From NCBI GenBank assembly GCA_013076295.1, contig RQOL01000466.1, forward strand, positions 2,418,001-2,482,000: DNA of 64,000 nt, given 5' to 3'. Within the stretch, counting starts at the first letter, position 1, and the number at the start of each line of letters is the position of its first letter. Origin of the DNA: Sanderia malayensis (lineage: Eukaryota; Cnidaria; Scyphozoa; Semaeostomeae; Pelagiidae). A model generated the notes under the pieces. That model did not search any database and was not told where the DNA came from. It saw nothing but the letters and a program-made list of their open reading frames with translations. The position numbers and the translations under genes were made by a program. This document shows, piece after piece, positions 10,106 through 22,200 of the stretch.

Positions 10106-11446
10106 ATGGAGTACCATCCTAACACTAATATCAAGTCAACATCAAGTCAGAGCTTGAACAATTCATGTGGTTTGACTCGAAGGACGATGTTATTCAACGA
10201 AAGAACAGAGCGATCGCTGGTTGCAGAACTATCTCAGTTAGACAAAAGTCAACAGAAAGTGAACCGTGATTTGAAGAAAATCCACCACGTTCAAGATCTA
10301 CTAAACACTCATTTGCTGTCTTCTTCGTCTACTTCAACCCCATCCTCTACTATGGAGCGGAAAACAAGGGCTAGCAACCGCATGGATTCGAACGATTCGC
10401 TGCCGCAGTTGCGCAAGATTAGCATGACTGGAGAGCGTCAACCAGACCCACATCGACAAAGAACTTGCAATGTGACAGCAACTGGTTCTGAAACAACAAA
10501 GGCGAATCATCGCAAGATTTCGGGAATTTCCAGCATAGGGACAATTCACGAAAGTGCCCCAAAAGAGGCACGGGACACATCGATTGTCCCTATTGGAGAA
10601 CAGAGCCGACAAGAACAAAAACAGGAACCAGTAGAGAATGAAAGAAGCAAAAGAGTCAGAAAGGTTTCCCAAGGCTACAAGACCAACCAAGAAAGACGTG
10701 AAGAGCTGATAATTAAGTCCCGTTTCAATCAGCTTGGAAGTAAATTTGTTGGAAAGGAAATGTTTGAAAAGAGACAAGAGGCCATGAATCGCCAGGGACT
10801 AATGAAGACCAGCAATGCAGATAAATTGAAGTTAGAAATTGTACACCCTTGTGTCGATTATGGTAGCAATGATATTAGAAGTAAATTAGAAGCAAGAGAA
10901 GAAACATGGATTGCTGGAATGTTGCCCGTGACGACAAGAACAGAACCAAAAATTCGTTTTTCAAGTGACTGTAGTATGGTCCTGTCACCAGACGCAACAT
11001 TCTGGCCTAATGTTTTGCTGTTCCCCAAAAATGGCACTGCCGCAAGCAACAGCAACAAACCCGCAAAGCCAAAGCGAAGAACATCATCAATGTTTGAACA
11101 TTCTTCCTTGAAACATGCGCAAAGAAGATTATCCACCTGTTCAATTGCACCATATGAAGAAGAGGCCACACAAAGTCGAAACGAGGTCGCGTTACCCAAG
11201 ATTCCAATGGAGCTTACACTTGGCTCCGGACGATCTTCCGACAATAACAGCATCGGACAGGCGTTTATTAAATGTCATGAAGTCAGCTCTAGAAACGATA
11301 AACATTCCAAAAAGGAACGTAAAAGGCGTTTTGCTGACCTGGTCGATACTATCGTCAAACATGGCAGAGTTATTCATGCCTGGGAACCAATTCTGGACAA
11401 AGTTGGGGATATTCATTCAACAGATGACGAGTTCCCCTCTCTTTAA
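10106..11446 (+). CDS. Unrecognised intronless protein, 446 residues
   Basis: A single long open frame with an ATG in good context and no recognisable domain. It is basic and polar, with low-complexity Ser/Thr stretches near residues 72-85 and a Glu/Gln/Arg-rich segment around residues 165-200 that could be coiled coil or disordered. There is no signal peptide or membrane segment. The last 100 residues are again rich in basic and Ser residues and end in acidic DDEFPSL. The length of the open frame in AT-rich sequence and the lack of a competing frame support a real gene. The function is not inferred. It lies about 500 bp upstream of the type II receptor on the same strand, with a satellite fragment between. 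Confidence 0.6.
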   Translation: MEYHPNTNIKSTSSQSLNNSCGLTRRTMLFNERTERSLVAELSQLDKSQQKVNRDLKKIHHVQDLLNTHLLSSSSTSTPSSTMERKTRASNRMDSNDSLPQLRKISMTGERQPDPHRQRTCNVTATGSETTKANHRKISGISSIGTIHESAPKEARDTSIVPIGEQSRQEQKQEPVENERSKRVRKVSQGYKTNQERREELIIKSRFNQLGSKFVGKEMFEKRQEAMNRQGLMKTSNADKLKLEIVHPCVDYGSNDIRSKLEAREETWIAGMLPVTTRTEPKIRFSSDCSMVLSPDATFWPNVLLFPKNGTAASNSNKPAKPKRRTSSMFEHSSLKHAQRRLSTCSIAPYEEEATQSRNEVALPKIPMELTLGSGRSSDNNSIGQAFIKCHEVSSRNDKHSKKERKRRFADLVDTIVKHGRVIHAWEPILDKVGDIHSTDDEFPSL

Positions 11447-11958
11447 TAAGCATTTTATACGATTTTGTTTAATTGCTGCTGCGTAGCGAAGCGTCTGTAA
11501 TCGAGTACTTATCGACAAGAAGCCGTGTTTGCGTGTTTGTGTGTTTGTGCAATTCTAGCCTGCGCGTAGCCTCAAATCCTCCTCCGTTCACTCAACCACC
11601 GCAATTTTTGTTCTGCTTTAATCTTTGCTGCAGTGCGTGCAGTGCAGTGAATTGCGCAGGAGCATGTCCCTAATGGCTGAGGCACTGGCCTTAGTGTCAG
11701 GGTTAGGGTTACGTTATGCGGAGAAAAATGGTGGTCAGCATGCGCAATGGTAAAGTTCCTGGGTCCCGACTCGTGCAATAAGTCTAGGTCCCGCCCAGTT
11801 GTCCCGCCTGGTCCCGCCATGTCGAAAAAGTTTTTCATTGTGCTGCATTCTGCATTGAATTTAATGATGATGGTTTAAGATGTCAATCATCCAGCATACG
11901 GGATCTTTTTTTATCGTACTTCGGCGTTTTTAGGCCTGACGTGAAGAATGCCTATAAA
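11447..11958. repeat. Intergenic with one satellite family 1 unit
   Basis: About 11650-11755 carries one unit: ATTGCGCAGGAGCATG, AATGGCTGAGGCACTGGCC, a short TTAGGG run, TTACGTTATGCGGAG and GGTGGTCAGCATGCGCA. The rest up to 11958 is leader sequence for the next gene. TATAAAA at 11953 is too close to the ATG to be its TATA box. Confidence 0.65.
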
Positions 11959-14900
11959 ATGATCATGAAGTTTACAAGTATTTTGCTGTGCGTGTTCATT
12001 TGTATGCTCCCAGTATATCAAGCTGATAATGGTAAGTCTTTATTGCTATATTATGTTGATATTTGTCTCATTTAAATTCCCCGGGTTTTGTCGTAAGTTT
12101 GTAAGCAGAACGCCAAGGCTAAACCAGAATGTCATCTATGCTGTTTACTTGTTTTACTTGTTTTCCACTGTGTTCTGTGCTATGTTTCTAATTATCTTTG
12201 CTTCCCACGTATTTGCCCATGAAATACCGTAGGATATCTATGAAATCTAGTTTCATCAACAAGTTCAATTTAGTCTCTGAAATCTAATTTAATTGTTAAT
12301 TTACCCAAGTACACGGTAAATCATTTATCTTCGAACTCAGATATTAAAAAATTAGAGAGGGCCTTAGATGGTTCACAAAACAAAAGAATACCACATCCGC
12401 TTGGTTTGGTTGCATTTTATTGCAATGGTTGACGGCAGTCAACTCGATAAAAATTCTTGTTCAATTTAATATTTATTGTTAGATTTAGAGCCTTTCAAGC
12501 GTGACAACGCACATCTTGTAATTAGCCGTCGTTTCTTGTCATTGTTTTTATAAATAAAACAATTCAGTTGTTTTGATGTTCGACATTTCTTAATAGACCA
12601 GCTGCCTGTTAATATTGCTAATCGCAAAATAACAAGGTTTTAGGTTGACAGATTCTAATATTCAGCTGGAATTCAATCGGCCAAACTTTTGCAAAACGAT
12701 GTCTTCTGAATGTAATTTGGTGTGGTAAAATGTAAAATCATATTGGGCAACAAATTTTTCAGCTACTTTAGATACAATAGTGGTCACCTTGTTTTAATTC
12801 AAAATAATGCTTTCAAAATTTACAACAAAGAAACTTATCCAATTCGAACAATAGCTGTATGCAAACTTCTTCTTGTTAACAAAATATATCTGCTGCAAAT
12901 AAGAATGTTTATGTTGGTTTTAGATGGAATACAGTGCATCTTGATGGATAAACAACATGAAGATTGTCAGTCGGAAAATGCCCCATTAAAATGCAACACA
13001 ACAGTCACATGTGGGCTGGGTCATGGTTGTTATGGATTGTGGAAGAACATATCTGGGATGATCAAATTTCAAAAGAAGGGCTGTTGGCCCAATAACATAT
13101 GCCTAGCAAGAAAAGATAACGTTGAACAGTGTATTGGCCATTATAACCCACATAATGACCTTTACTTTTGCTGCTGTCTTGGAAATATGTGCAACCAAAA
13201 CATTAGCAATATTACAACAATAAGACAAGGTATATTATGATTTCTTTGCTTATTTGTCCTATTGATATTGCTCACTTGCGTGGCTATTTCATTCTGTATC
13301 TCGTGCAAGGAGGCACTGTGTTCATGAAAAAGAATTTAATCATACTCTAAGTTTAATGTACCTAGATCCTGCCAGTATAGTTATATGCTTAGCAAGGCTC
13401 TTGGTTATTTGTTAAGTGAATTAAAATTAATTTTTGTACAATTTCTGATTTAGGAATGATGCCAAATGGTGAGAGACCTGGAAATAAGAACAAGAAAGAT
13501 CCAAAGTATCTTCCTCAATCGCTACTTTATTACATTCTTGTGCCAATATTTGGTTTCATAGTCATGGTAGCTGTTCTTGTCTACATGTGGAGAAGACACA
13601 AGAGTAGTCTAATGGGTGGACAGATGCGATTACCTGCCTATTCGCCTCCACCCTCACCTGCTATTGGTTCCCATCCAGTGCAATTGGAAGTGATGATTGC
13701 ACAGGGTCAATTTGGTTCAGTTTACAAGGCAAAATCACTCACAGAGACTGTGGCCGTGAAAGTTTTTTCACAACAAGAGCACGCATCTTGGTTGACAGAG
13801 AAAGAAATATACACAAAGTATGACATGGGTCACTGTGGTATACTCAAGTACATTGGAATTGACAAGAGAAAACAAAACATTGGATTTCAATATTGGATTA
13901 TAACAGAGTATCACATGCATGGCTCTCTTGCTGACTACCTCAATAGCCATGTTCTGAGCTGGGAAGAATTGTATAACATGCTTCTGAGTATGGTGAATGG
14001 CTTGGCTTATCTGCATTCAGATGTACCCAACGCCTCCCCACCTAAACCTTCGATTGCTCATTGCGATTTCAAGAGTCGTAATGTGCTTGTCAAGTCTGAT
14101 CTGACTTGCTGTATTGGTGATTTTGGTCTTGCTGTTGTTTGCAAAGCCTCCATGGATCAGAATGAATTGCGCCCTCAGGTACGTTATCAATATTTCATAA
14201 TGACACAAAATTGATGGTTGCTCCTCTGTTATCACTCTTCAAATGTAAACATTTCAAAATGAAACACAAACTCATTGTCATTAACTTAGCACCTGAATAA
14301 TTAATGCTGCATGAAAATGATTATTTACATTCCATTGTCTTGAAAATAGGTTGGAACAAAGAGGTACATGGCACCTGAAGTACTTGATGGAGCCATCACC
14401 TTTCAAAGAGAGTCTTTCATGAGAATTGATGTTTATTCATTGGCACTTGTCATGTGGGAGCTCGTATCCAGATGCACTGCAACTGAATGTGATTAAATAA
14501 TTTAAATATTTTTCTGTGTTATGTGCTGTACACTGTTTGCAGTAATTTTATGCAATATCATTGTTTTATTCATCACACCCAAGCTATTATTTGTTATCAT
14601 TACTTGTTATATATTATTTCAGGTGTTTTTCCAAACTACATGTTGCCATTTGAAGAAGAAGTTGGCTCACATCCAACAATTGAAATCATGCAGGATACTG
14701 TTGTTGAGAAGAAAATTCGTCCAAATATCAGAGAAGAATGGAAGGCACACAAGGTGAGAACATTTATTATTATCATTATACATTGGGAGAAGAATATAAG
14801 TATAAGAGTATGATACAATACAAGATGAAGAAAGGTGTATCTTCATTTACTCTCAGGGTTCATCTTCGTTTACTCTCAGGGTTCATTTTCATTTCCTCTC

Positions 14901-15231
14901 AGGGTTCATCTTCATTTACTCTCAGGGCTCATCTTCATTTACTCTCAGGATTCATCTTCATTTACTCTCAGGCTTCATCTTCATGTATTCTTCAATCCTC
15001 CCACTCCTTTTGCAGGGTATTGCTGTCATTTGTGAATGCATTGAAGATTGTTGGGATGCTGATGCGGATGCAAGAATAACAGTTCATTGTGTTTTTGAAA
15101 GATTGATCCAACTTCATCAAGCAAGTGAAATTAAAAACATAACCAGTATATCCAACTCCAGTAATGACGACCTCGCTTCCAGTGGCATTTCTTCGTGGAG
15201 CTTATCAGAAGGAAAGGAATCAACATGTTAA
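11959..15231 (+). CDS. TGF-beta family type II receptor Ser/Thr kinase (activin/BMP type II-like)
   Basis: Six exons: 11959-12031, 12924-13229, 13454-14178, 14350-14488, 14623-14753 and 15016-15231. All junction phases agree, giving 529 residues (human ACVR2A is 513). Exon 1 is a signal peptide. Exon 2 is the three-finger ectodomain with [15 protein letters not shown] and the closing [13 protein letters not shown] is about residues 150-171. The kinase has GQFGSVYK (211-218), VAVK (K229), DFG (349-351), [15 protein letters not shown] and [14 protein letters not shown]. The ectodomain CCC-x-GNMC and the kinase insert [10 protein letters not shown] point to the activin type II/BMPR2 branch. The catalytic loop reads HCD (329-331) where the family has HRD. 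This arginine normally contacts the activation loop, so activity may be altered, although the catalytic Asp is kept. There is a short Ser-rich C-tail and no long BMPR2-type tail. Intron 5 carries a minisatellite. Confidence 0.92.
14838..14988 (+). repeat. 23-bp minisatellite in receptor intron 5
   Basis: Six to seven near-identical units of TTCATCTTCATTTACTCTCAGG. Each unit is a pyrimidine-rich stretch ending in CTCAG|G, so every copy resembles a 3' splice site. The array ends about 28 bp before the true exon 6 acceptor (TTTTGCAG at 15015). Confidence 0.85.
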
Positions 15232-17567
15232 GCTGCAGTTCATCTCGATCAACGTTATACAGACTTATGCAAGCAACTTTAAGCTGAAGTCAAGGGATAG
15301 GTATCTATATTTGCTTATTTACTAAATCAGAATGCCTGTTTTCCTCACTTGTATTGACACAACATTGTTGAGATGACGGTGAATGATTTGCTTCGTGACG
15401 GTGAGTGATGACTTGCTGCTTGTGTGAAGACTATTCGTCTACTCTTATGGGTCGTTCAAGCATGAGAAGTGAGGCGTATTCTCTTTCATTAAGACATATG
15501 CATCGCTTATGCAGATATTTTGATGCTATTTTGGTATCAATGCATCTCGAATGTATTACCAATGACTTGTGTTTTGATTGTCGGAAGTGCAGTGCTGTGT
15601 ATGTTTAATTGTCCCAAGAGAGACAGAAGGCAAAGAATGGGTGATCTATTAATGAGTTTTGTCATTATGACCACTCAATGACACGGCAGAGATCGTTCAC
15701 ACATTTTCTCCTGTTGAATTTTGCGTGGCCGTTTGAAGACAATTACCAATTGTTTGCACTTGCCAGCGATATTGGAGTTCCATTCTATTGTCGCAGATCT
15801 CTATACATTGGGCTATTTGTGCCAAATGAAGGCCAGAAATGGACTCGATTACAATGGTGTAAGGAGACCGAGTGAAGATGATGTCTTGGAGAGGTTGTGA
15901 TATTAAACAAAACGTGTTTGCGAGTGTTTTAATTGCTATTCATGACGTGTGTTTTTGAGCCCCAACATATCAGCCATTTAAGCTGTATTTGCACCAATGG
16001 CTTCGTTGATAGCTCCTTCACTTGTGATTCGCCGCTGTGTATAAAGTATATATAAGGTCTGGTCATTATACTCCATATTAATGTTTTTAATTCAAAACTT
16101 TTTGTTCATAAATTGCAACAACTTATAATCCAACGTACTTATATACATATTTAGTGTTTTGTATAACTTTTTAATTATTGTCAGAGATTTACTTTAGTGA
16201 TTTGACCTTTCAATAAGCCATATATAGACATCTATACAGTTTTGGTTATAGCTTTGTTTAAATGATAAGAGAGTCTTCATAATCACAAGAGTGGTCCACA
16301 TGACGTGATTACTGAGTAACAACTTGACCCTTAGCACTGTCTTCTGTATGCCATATTACCGTTTTGATCTGGTTGGATACATTTTTACACAAACCTATGG
16401 CACGTTTACTCTGCTTCTGGTTCATGAATTGCAGTTCGTTTTGATTGGAAATATAGAATATCAAGTCTGAAGAGGACAAAGTCATCTTCTTGCCTTCAGC
16501 TGTTGAACATTACCCTTTGTCATGGCTCTTGCAGTAAAGGTAAAGCTGGTGCAGCCTCGACTTCAACTCGTGGCCATGACAATGCTCGACGCCAGTCTCC
16601 TCATCTGAGAGCATGCTATTTCTGTTCTACCAACCAGGCTTTCATCATCTTTGCAACTTGGTGAAGAAACATGTGCAGTTTGCGGGGAAAATGGTTTAAC
16701 CTTGCTCGATGGACGAGCCTGCTTCATGGAAGTTCTTCATCAACCCATAGTTTTCACGAATCCAAAGGTATTTAGTTTATTTCACTTTACTTTTATACAT
16801 GTTTGTCATCTGACATCCGTCCAGTGCGAGATCTCTTTTCTAAATCAAGGCCATAAAATGGCGAATGGATTTTTTATGCTACGAGATTACGACTACGACC
16901 ACTTGAGCTCTTATTAATTTAGTTTATATTTTAGTTTCCTTATATTTTACTATAGTTTCTTATTTGGCAGCTTTATTCAAATGTTTAAATCTATATTCAA
17001 ATAAATAACAAGTTGCAAATTGCCTTCGTTCTCGAGTTGCCAAGGGCAGGGCAGGGCCTATAATTGCTTGACCCACCCGCACCCACGCTCCTGTTGACTG
17101 TACCATTATTTCTAAATAATTAAACCTAAATGTTTGCAGTTGCCCTAATATACTCCAGCTACGTGTTATATCTTATTATATTATACAATATTTATGATTT
17201 TTAATTTTTTTGTATTCCTTCTTTTTAGACGTCAATGAAAACTATTAATCAAATTGGTAAGATGCAAAACGAAAATCACCTCTGGATTGGAAATCAATTG
17301 CCTATTAATTGTCAGCTTTTCGTCAATTCTAAAGAGCAATCAAATTTGGTTCCTGGCTGAACTGCAAGGTAAATATCTTGCTAAGATAATAAACTGCTCT
17401 TTTTGTTTGCATTCCTATTTACCCAATTGCTATCATTACATACCTATTTATCTGGGCTTGAACCAAAGATTCTATAGCCACTGCACCAGATGAAAGTGCA
17501 ACTTGGTGATATTGACATCTTAAATTATAAATAATAATGCTTATATTTTCTTTTAGCAATGTTTGAA
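15232..17567. other. Receptor 3' region and unassigned sequence
   Basis: No complete gene is seen. Short splice-bounded frames occur: 16651-16770, which includes ETCAVCGENGLTLLDG and ends at an AAAG|GTATTT donor; 17230-17257; and 17313-17369. They could be exons of an unseen gene or relics, but they do not chain into a recognisable protein. They are left unassigned. Confidence 0.35.
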
Positions 17568-18395
17568 TTCAAGAGGAAAGGAGACAAAGAGACCAGGTAA
17601 GTATATTGTGTCAATTTTTCTTTTCATATATACTTAGTTACATTACATACCTATATTTAATTTCTATATACTTATATATTTTATATACTTATTCTATACA
17701 CTTATATATTGCTTACATACTTATATATTTTATTTTTTATTTATTTCTAATGATCTTTCTTTTTTCTTTTAGGTCAGGGGCCCTTTGTCTCCCCCACCCT
17801 TTGCCCTCCCCATTGCTGGGAGGCTTAGAGGTAGGGGAGTTGAAGTCCCTCCCTACAGGGAGGGACCATATACCCTCCTATGGAGGGTATATGTGGGCCC
17901 CCACCCAGCCACCCTGATAGGGAGGCTGGGAAAAGGAGTTGGGATTCCTAGAGGCAGGAGTCCCAACTCCTATCCTAGATACCGAGAAGGGGACCCCCTG
18001 ATAATTGAATAAGTATTCCCTTGGGAATACAAATTATCCAAGCAGGGGTGCCCTCTGGAGTGTATATGGAACAGGGAAGCCACCCCACCTAGGAGTCCCA
18101 ACTCCTCTTCCCAGCCTCCCTTTTAGGGTGGCAGGGGTGGGGGCCCACATACACCCTCCATAGGAGGGTATATGGTCCCTCCCTGTAGGGAGGGACTTCA
18201 TCTCCCCCACCTCTATGCCTCCCAGCAATGGGGAGGACAAAGGGTAGGGGAGACAAAGGGCCCCCTGACCTAAAAGAAAAAAGAAAGATCATTAGAAATG
18301 TATAAAAAAATAAATAGAAATAAAATGAAGTATGTAATGTAATAAGTACATATGAAACTTACCTGGTCTCTTTGTCTCTCCTTCTTCTTGAACAG
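17568..18395. mobile_element. Large near-palindromic foldback element with internal splice signals
   Basis: The right half is a diverged reverse complement of the left half, centred on ATTCCCTTGGGAAT (18015-18028). Both outer ends carry TTCAAG...GACAAAGAGACCAG|GTAAGT, and both have a CTTTTAG|GTCAGGGG acceptor-like site further in. Between the acceptor and the centre the arms match closely. The left arm is longer because of extra AT-rich sequence between donor and acceptor. Smaller inverted repeats are nested in each arm (CCCTCCCTACAGGGAGGG; ATACCCTCCTATGGAGGGTAT). No transposase is present. The simplest reading is a non-autonomous foldback transposon, or an inverted duplication of a gene fragment. 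Confidence 0.7.
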
Positions 18396-19256
18396 AAAGT
18401 CACTTATAGAAAAAATATTGGTATTTATTATATATAATATAAAAAGTAAATAATACCAATGAAAATGCTTGAAATCAGTAAAAAATAAAAAATTAGTAAT
18501 GAAGATTATATTCAACACTTGCAATTTCACTATCATCCCATGTGGTTGCAAATTGTCTTCTGTTAGAAACCAAGACCTAAATATCGTTCTTCTTCACTCT
18601 GCCGTAAAAAAGGTTTAACACTAAGAAAAATGCAAGCCTATATAATATTAAAATAGAAGCAAAAGAACTTTAAAGAAAAGGAATATAAAAATAGCTAATA
18701 GATTGTCTTAGCTTTCATGGACATGGTTAATTTAAGAGCTTAACAAAGGATAAAGGGTTTTAATTACCCACGATTTATCATTGCTTGTCACAAGATTCTC
18801 GCCAATGCAGAACCGAACCACGTAACAGAATTCAAATCGAAGATAAAACGGATTACTGCGAATTACCCCTGAAAAAGAAAAAGGATGTTAGAAAATGCTT
18901 AGAAATCAATATTACTAAAGTAGTGGTATTTAAAATGCAAATGTGACTTACCTTTTCTAAAAATGTTCTTCAGTAAATTGCCATTCAAGTTCATTAAAAC
19001 ATATAAACATCTTGACTAGCTAGTACACATATAGTTGGAAAATAAAATTAATAAAATTCCAAAGTTAAAGTTGAGTACAATAAAAGATATCTACGAGCAA
19101 AATAAGATAAGATGAGACAAATTCACAAAAGACTAAATACAGCTTATCTTAATGGTAAAATTATACAATCATAATAGTTCCTATCAGAAAGCAAAGATAA
19201 AATCTTAATATCTACATAAAAATTGATCTCAGTAATAGAGAAAGAGACATACCTCT
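18396..19256. other. Region downstream of DBF4
   Basis: AT-rich, with no supported gene. It probably includes the DBF4 3' untranslated region. Confidence 0.4.
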
Positions 19257-22200
19257 TCAAACGTCATTAAAATCATCTTCTGAAAACTCAAAACTGTTTG
19301 TTGGTTTTTGTCTACTTCTTTGAGCAAGCTGATGTCTGGCTGAAGGTAGATTTGCTTCAATGAACTTCTGTCTACCTTTCATGACACTTTCAGGGCCTGC
19401 TTGTGTTGTGGATATCTTCTTGGAGCGGACACGCTTGCTGGAGAGAAATGCCTTGGAGTATGATAGTGATACAGGGTTGGAGGAATTCAGGGACGACGGG
19501 CTGTCTGTAAGAATGCTGCCATTTGGAGATCGCGATGTAATCGATGTATCAATTGGTAAGATTGGCGAATTAATCCCAGCATCAAGAGGAACCACTTTGC
19601 TTAGTAACTTCTGCTTAACTGGAGTCGTGCGTAAAGTAACATCCTGTTGAATCCTGGAAGTCAGCCTTTTCGTCCTGTTTGATCGAGATGTATTTGGCGT
19701 ACTTGCTAATCTCTGGCTGATCAGGTCATCATTTGATGCAACAGCACTCTTGGCATTATCACCTTGCTTTAAACCAGACAGATCAGGAATCTGATTGCCT
19801 ACTGCTTTATCAAGTGGTAAACACGAGGCTTGTCTGCTGGTCTTTGATGAGTCGTTCTTTCGCTGGTTTACACTTTTTGCTAGCTGCTTGATGCATCTTT
19901 CCCCAGCTGCTATAGAAGCCTGTCGTTTTCGCACTTTCACTCTTTCGTGCATGGAAGACTCGAATATCACATCACGGTTGTCTTTGATTGCTGTCAAATC
20001 TTCAAATGATGACAAAGAGAGAGATTTCTTACAGTTAGCCACATACCTTGCATTTTCGCACGGGAACTGCAATGCAGATATGATGTCATCCACTTTACTT
20101 TTGTATTCTGATTCTGACACAGGAGATGAAAATACACAACCCATCTCTACTGCCGAAGGAACTTGAACATTGGAAATGCATCTAGCTTTTGTTTCTTTTG
20201 GGCGAATCAAGCCTTGAACGCGAGCATGAGACTTGGTTTTTGATTGAAGCTCAGGTGACACCTTCGGTTGCGAAATGAGCACATCAAGACAAAGTGAACT
20301 GTTTCGACTTGGCTTGCTTTCATGTGAAATCGGCGATTCAATTGATACAAGAGTGATTTCTTTTGAATTATCTTTAGAGTTAGTGGTATTCTGCGAACCA
20401 GCCAATTTATCAACATTGCCTTGACCAGTGTCCAGATCGACTGTTGAGCTACCTGAATACTTAACGTCATCAACAGTGCAAATGTCTTTCTGCCTGCTTT
20501 CCTCCCCTTCACTCTGTGTACTTGAACCAGAATAGCCTTGAAACCCAGTGTATTTCCCTCGAAACTCAACACCTCTCATTTTCCTCATTCTCTTCACACG
20601 TGTGTCTCTATCACTCTCACTGCAAAATCTTTTCTCATTACCAAATCTCGATTGCAGAGGAGAAAAGAATCGAGAATTCAATCTCGCATTATTCGGCAAA
20701 GATAATCTGCCGCATCTTTTCATCGGTTGTCTTGTTTTAGCAGAACAATTCAGTTTCGCGTTTCTCAAACGTGGGCTTGACCTTCTATTAACCTCCGCAT
20801 TAATAGACGGCCTCCTCGTCTCATTAGCCTTTTTATCATCTTTATCTGAGCAGGACTGAAGCTTACGTTGTTTAATTGTTTTAACATCAAGCTGATCATC
20901 TTGTTTTCTGTCTATCATATTCAAAACATCTCCATCAAAGTCCGACTCACATGTTTCAGACGGGGGGCTGCTTGATGTGATAATCATGGGCGTGGTTCTC
21001 TTTCTTTTTCTTACAATTAAATCAGCAATCGCTTTTCCTTCATCACCAACGCCTAATTCTCTTGATTCTGTATTGTTTTTGGATAGCTTCTGATCAGATA
21101 ACCCATTGTTCAAGGGTTGATTATCAACTTTATCAGCTTCGATATTTGTGTCACAAGCAGGAGTATCTTTAACTTCTTCATGAATACCTTCGTCTGTCTT
21201 TTCGCACCAGATAGCTTCAGACTCAGTTATATCACCAAGAAGTTTTTGTTCGTCAGTTGCTTGAAGCATATTCTTTTCACCAATCAACTCAAGTTGACTT
21301 CTATTACAAACATTTTCTTGATTATTTCCATTCCAACTCGTCCCAGACGTATTTTTATTCCCAATAATCTCAGGCTGAATGTCACAAGTAGACACATCAT
21401 CATTCTGGTCATTCTTTACCATGAAATTAATGTCGCAAACTTCTTCAATAGTTTCACTCTGCTTGCTACAGCTCTGTTCATCCAATGTCTCTGTTTCTTT
21501 CTGATCACAAACAAAATCAAGTTTATTCTGGCTGCAAGGAGTTTCGTCCTGAATCTGTTCATGAACTGTGCCAGCTTCATTCTGACCCTTCAGACAATTC
21601 TGATCTCCAACATTCTCCTGCTGATCTTCGTTGTAAACACATTCAGCAATACGAACACAAGTTTCCAACTGCTGACTGTTAGCATTTCTCTGCATCTCCT
21701 CGTCAACATGTGGCATAGTTTCATTGTCAATATCAGACTCTAGTTGGTCATTTTCTTTGCTTGTAGCAACAGAATCCTGATCATTAATGGCATCCTTCTC
21801 CTCTCTCTTCATCTCGGATATAGCGTCCATTTTTGACACGTTTGCAACTGGCTCTTCTTTCTGTACGATACAGGTTTTCTTTGATATGACTTCATCTTCA
21901 GTTACAGAAATTTCAACGCGTTCTGAGCAAATAGAATTGCTCTTCATAGTACTCAACATATCACCATCTGCCAACTGAGAACAACCTGATCGACCTTCGT
22001 TAGCATTGGAGCTACAAAGTAAATAAATTAAAATAAGAACATAGCAATGACAATAGGAGACACACTCCGTCGTCAAAAATAGCATACGACAGTGCACTTT
22101 CTCCGCCTCCAACCCCTCTCTTAATCTGGGACTAATTTTATGGAGAACCCAGGCGAGTTTGTGATGGAGAGGAACAATTTCACACAGTTGTTATTCAAAC

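Noticed and set aside
11953..11960. TATAAAAT as TATA box of the type II receptor
   Set aside because: It is only 6 bp from the ATG, leaving no room for a transcription start between them.
16651..16770. Zinc-binding exon (CAVCGENGL...) as part of a nuclear-receptor-like or RING gene
   Set aside because: Only one CxxC is present and no adjoining exon completes a domain. Left unassigned.
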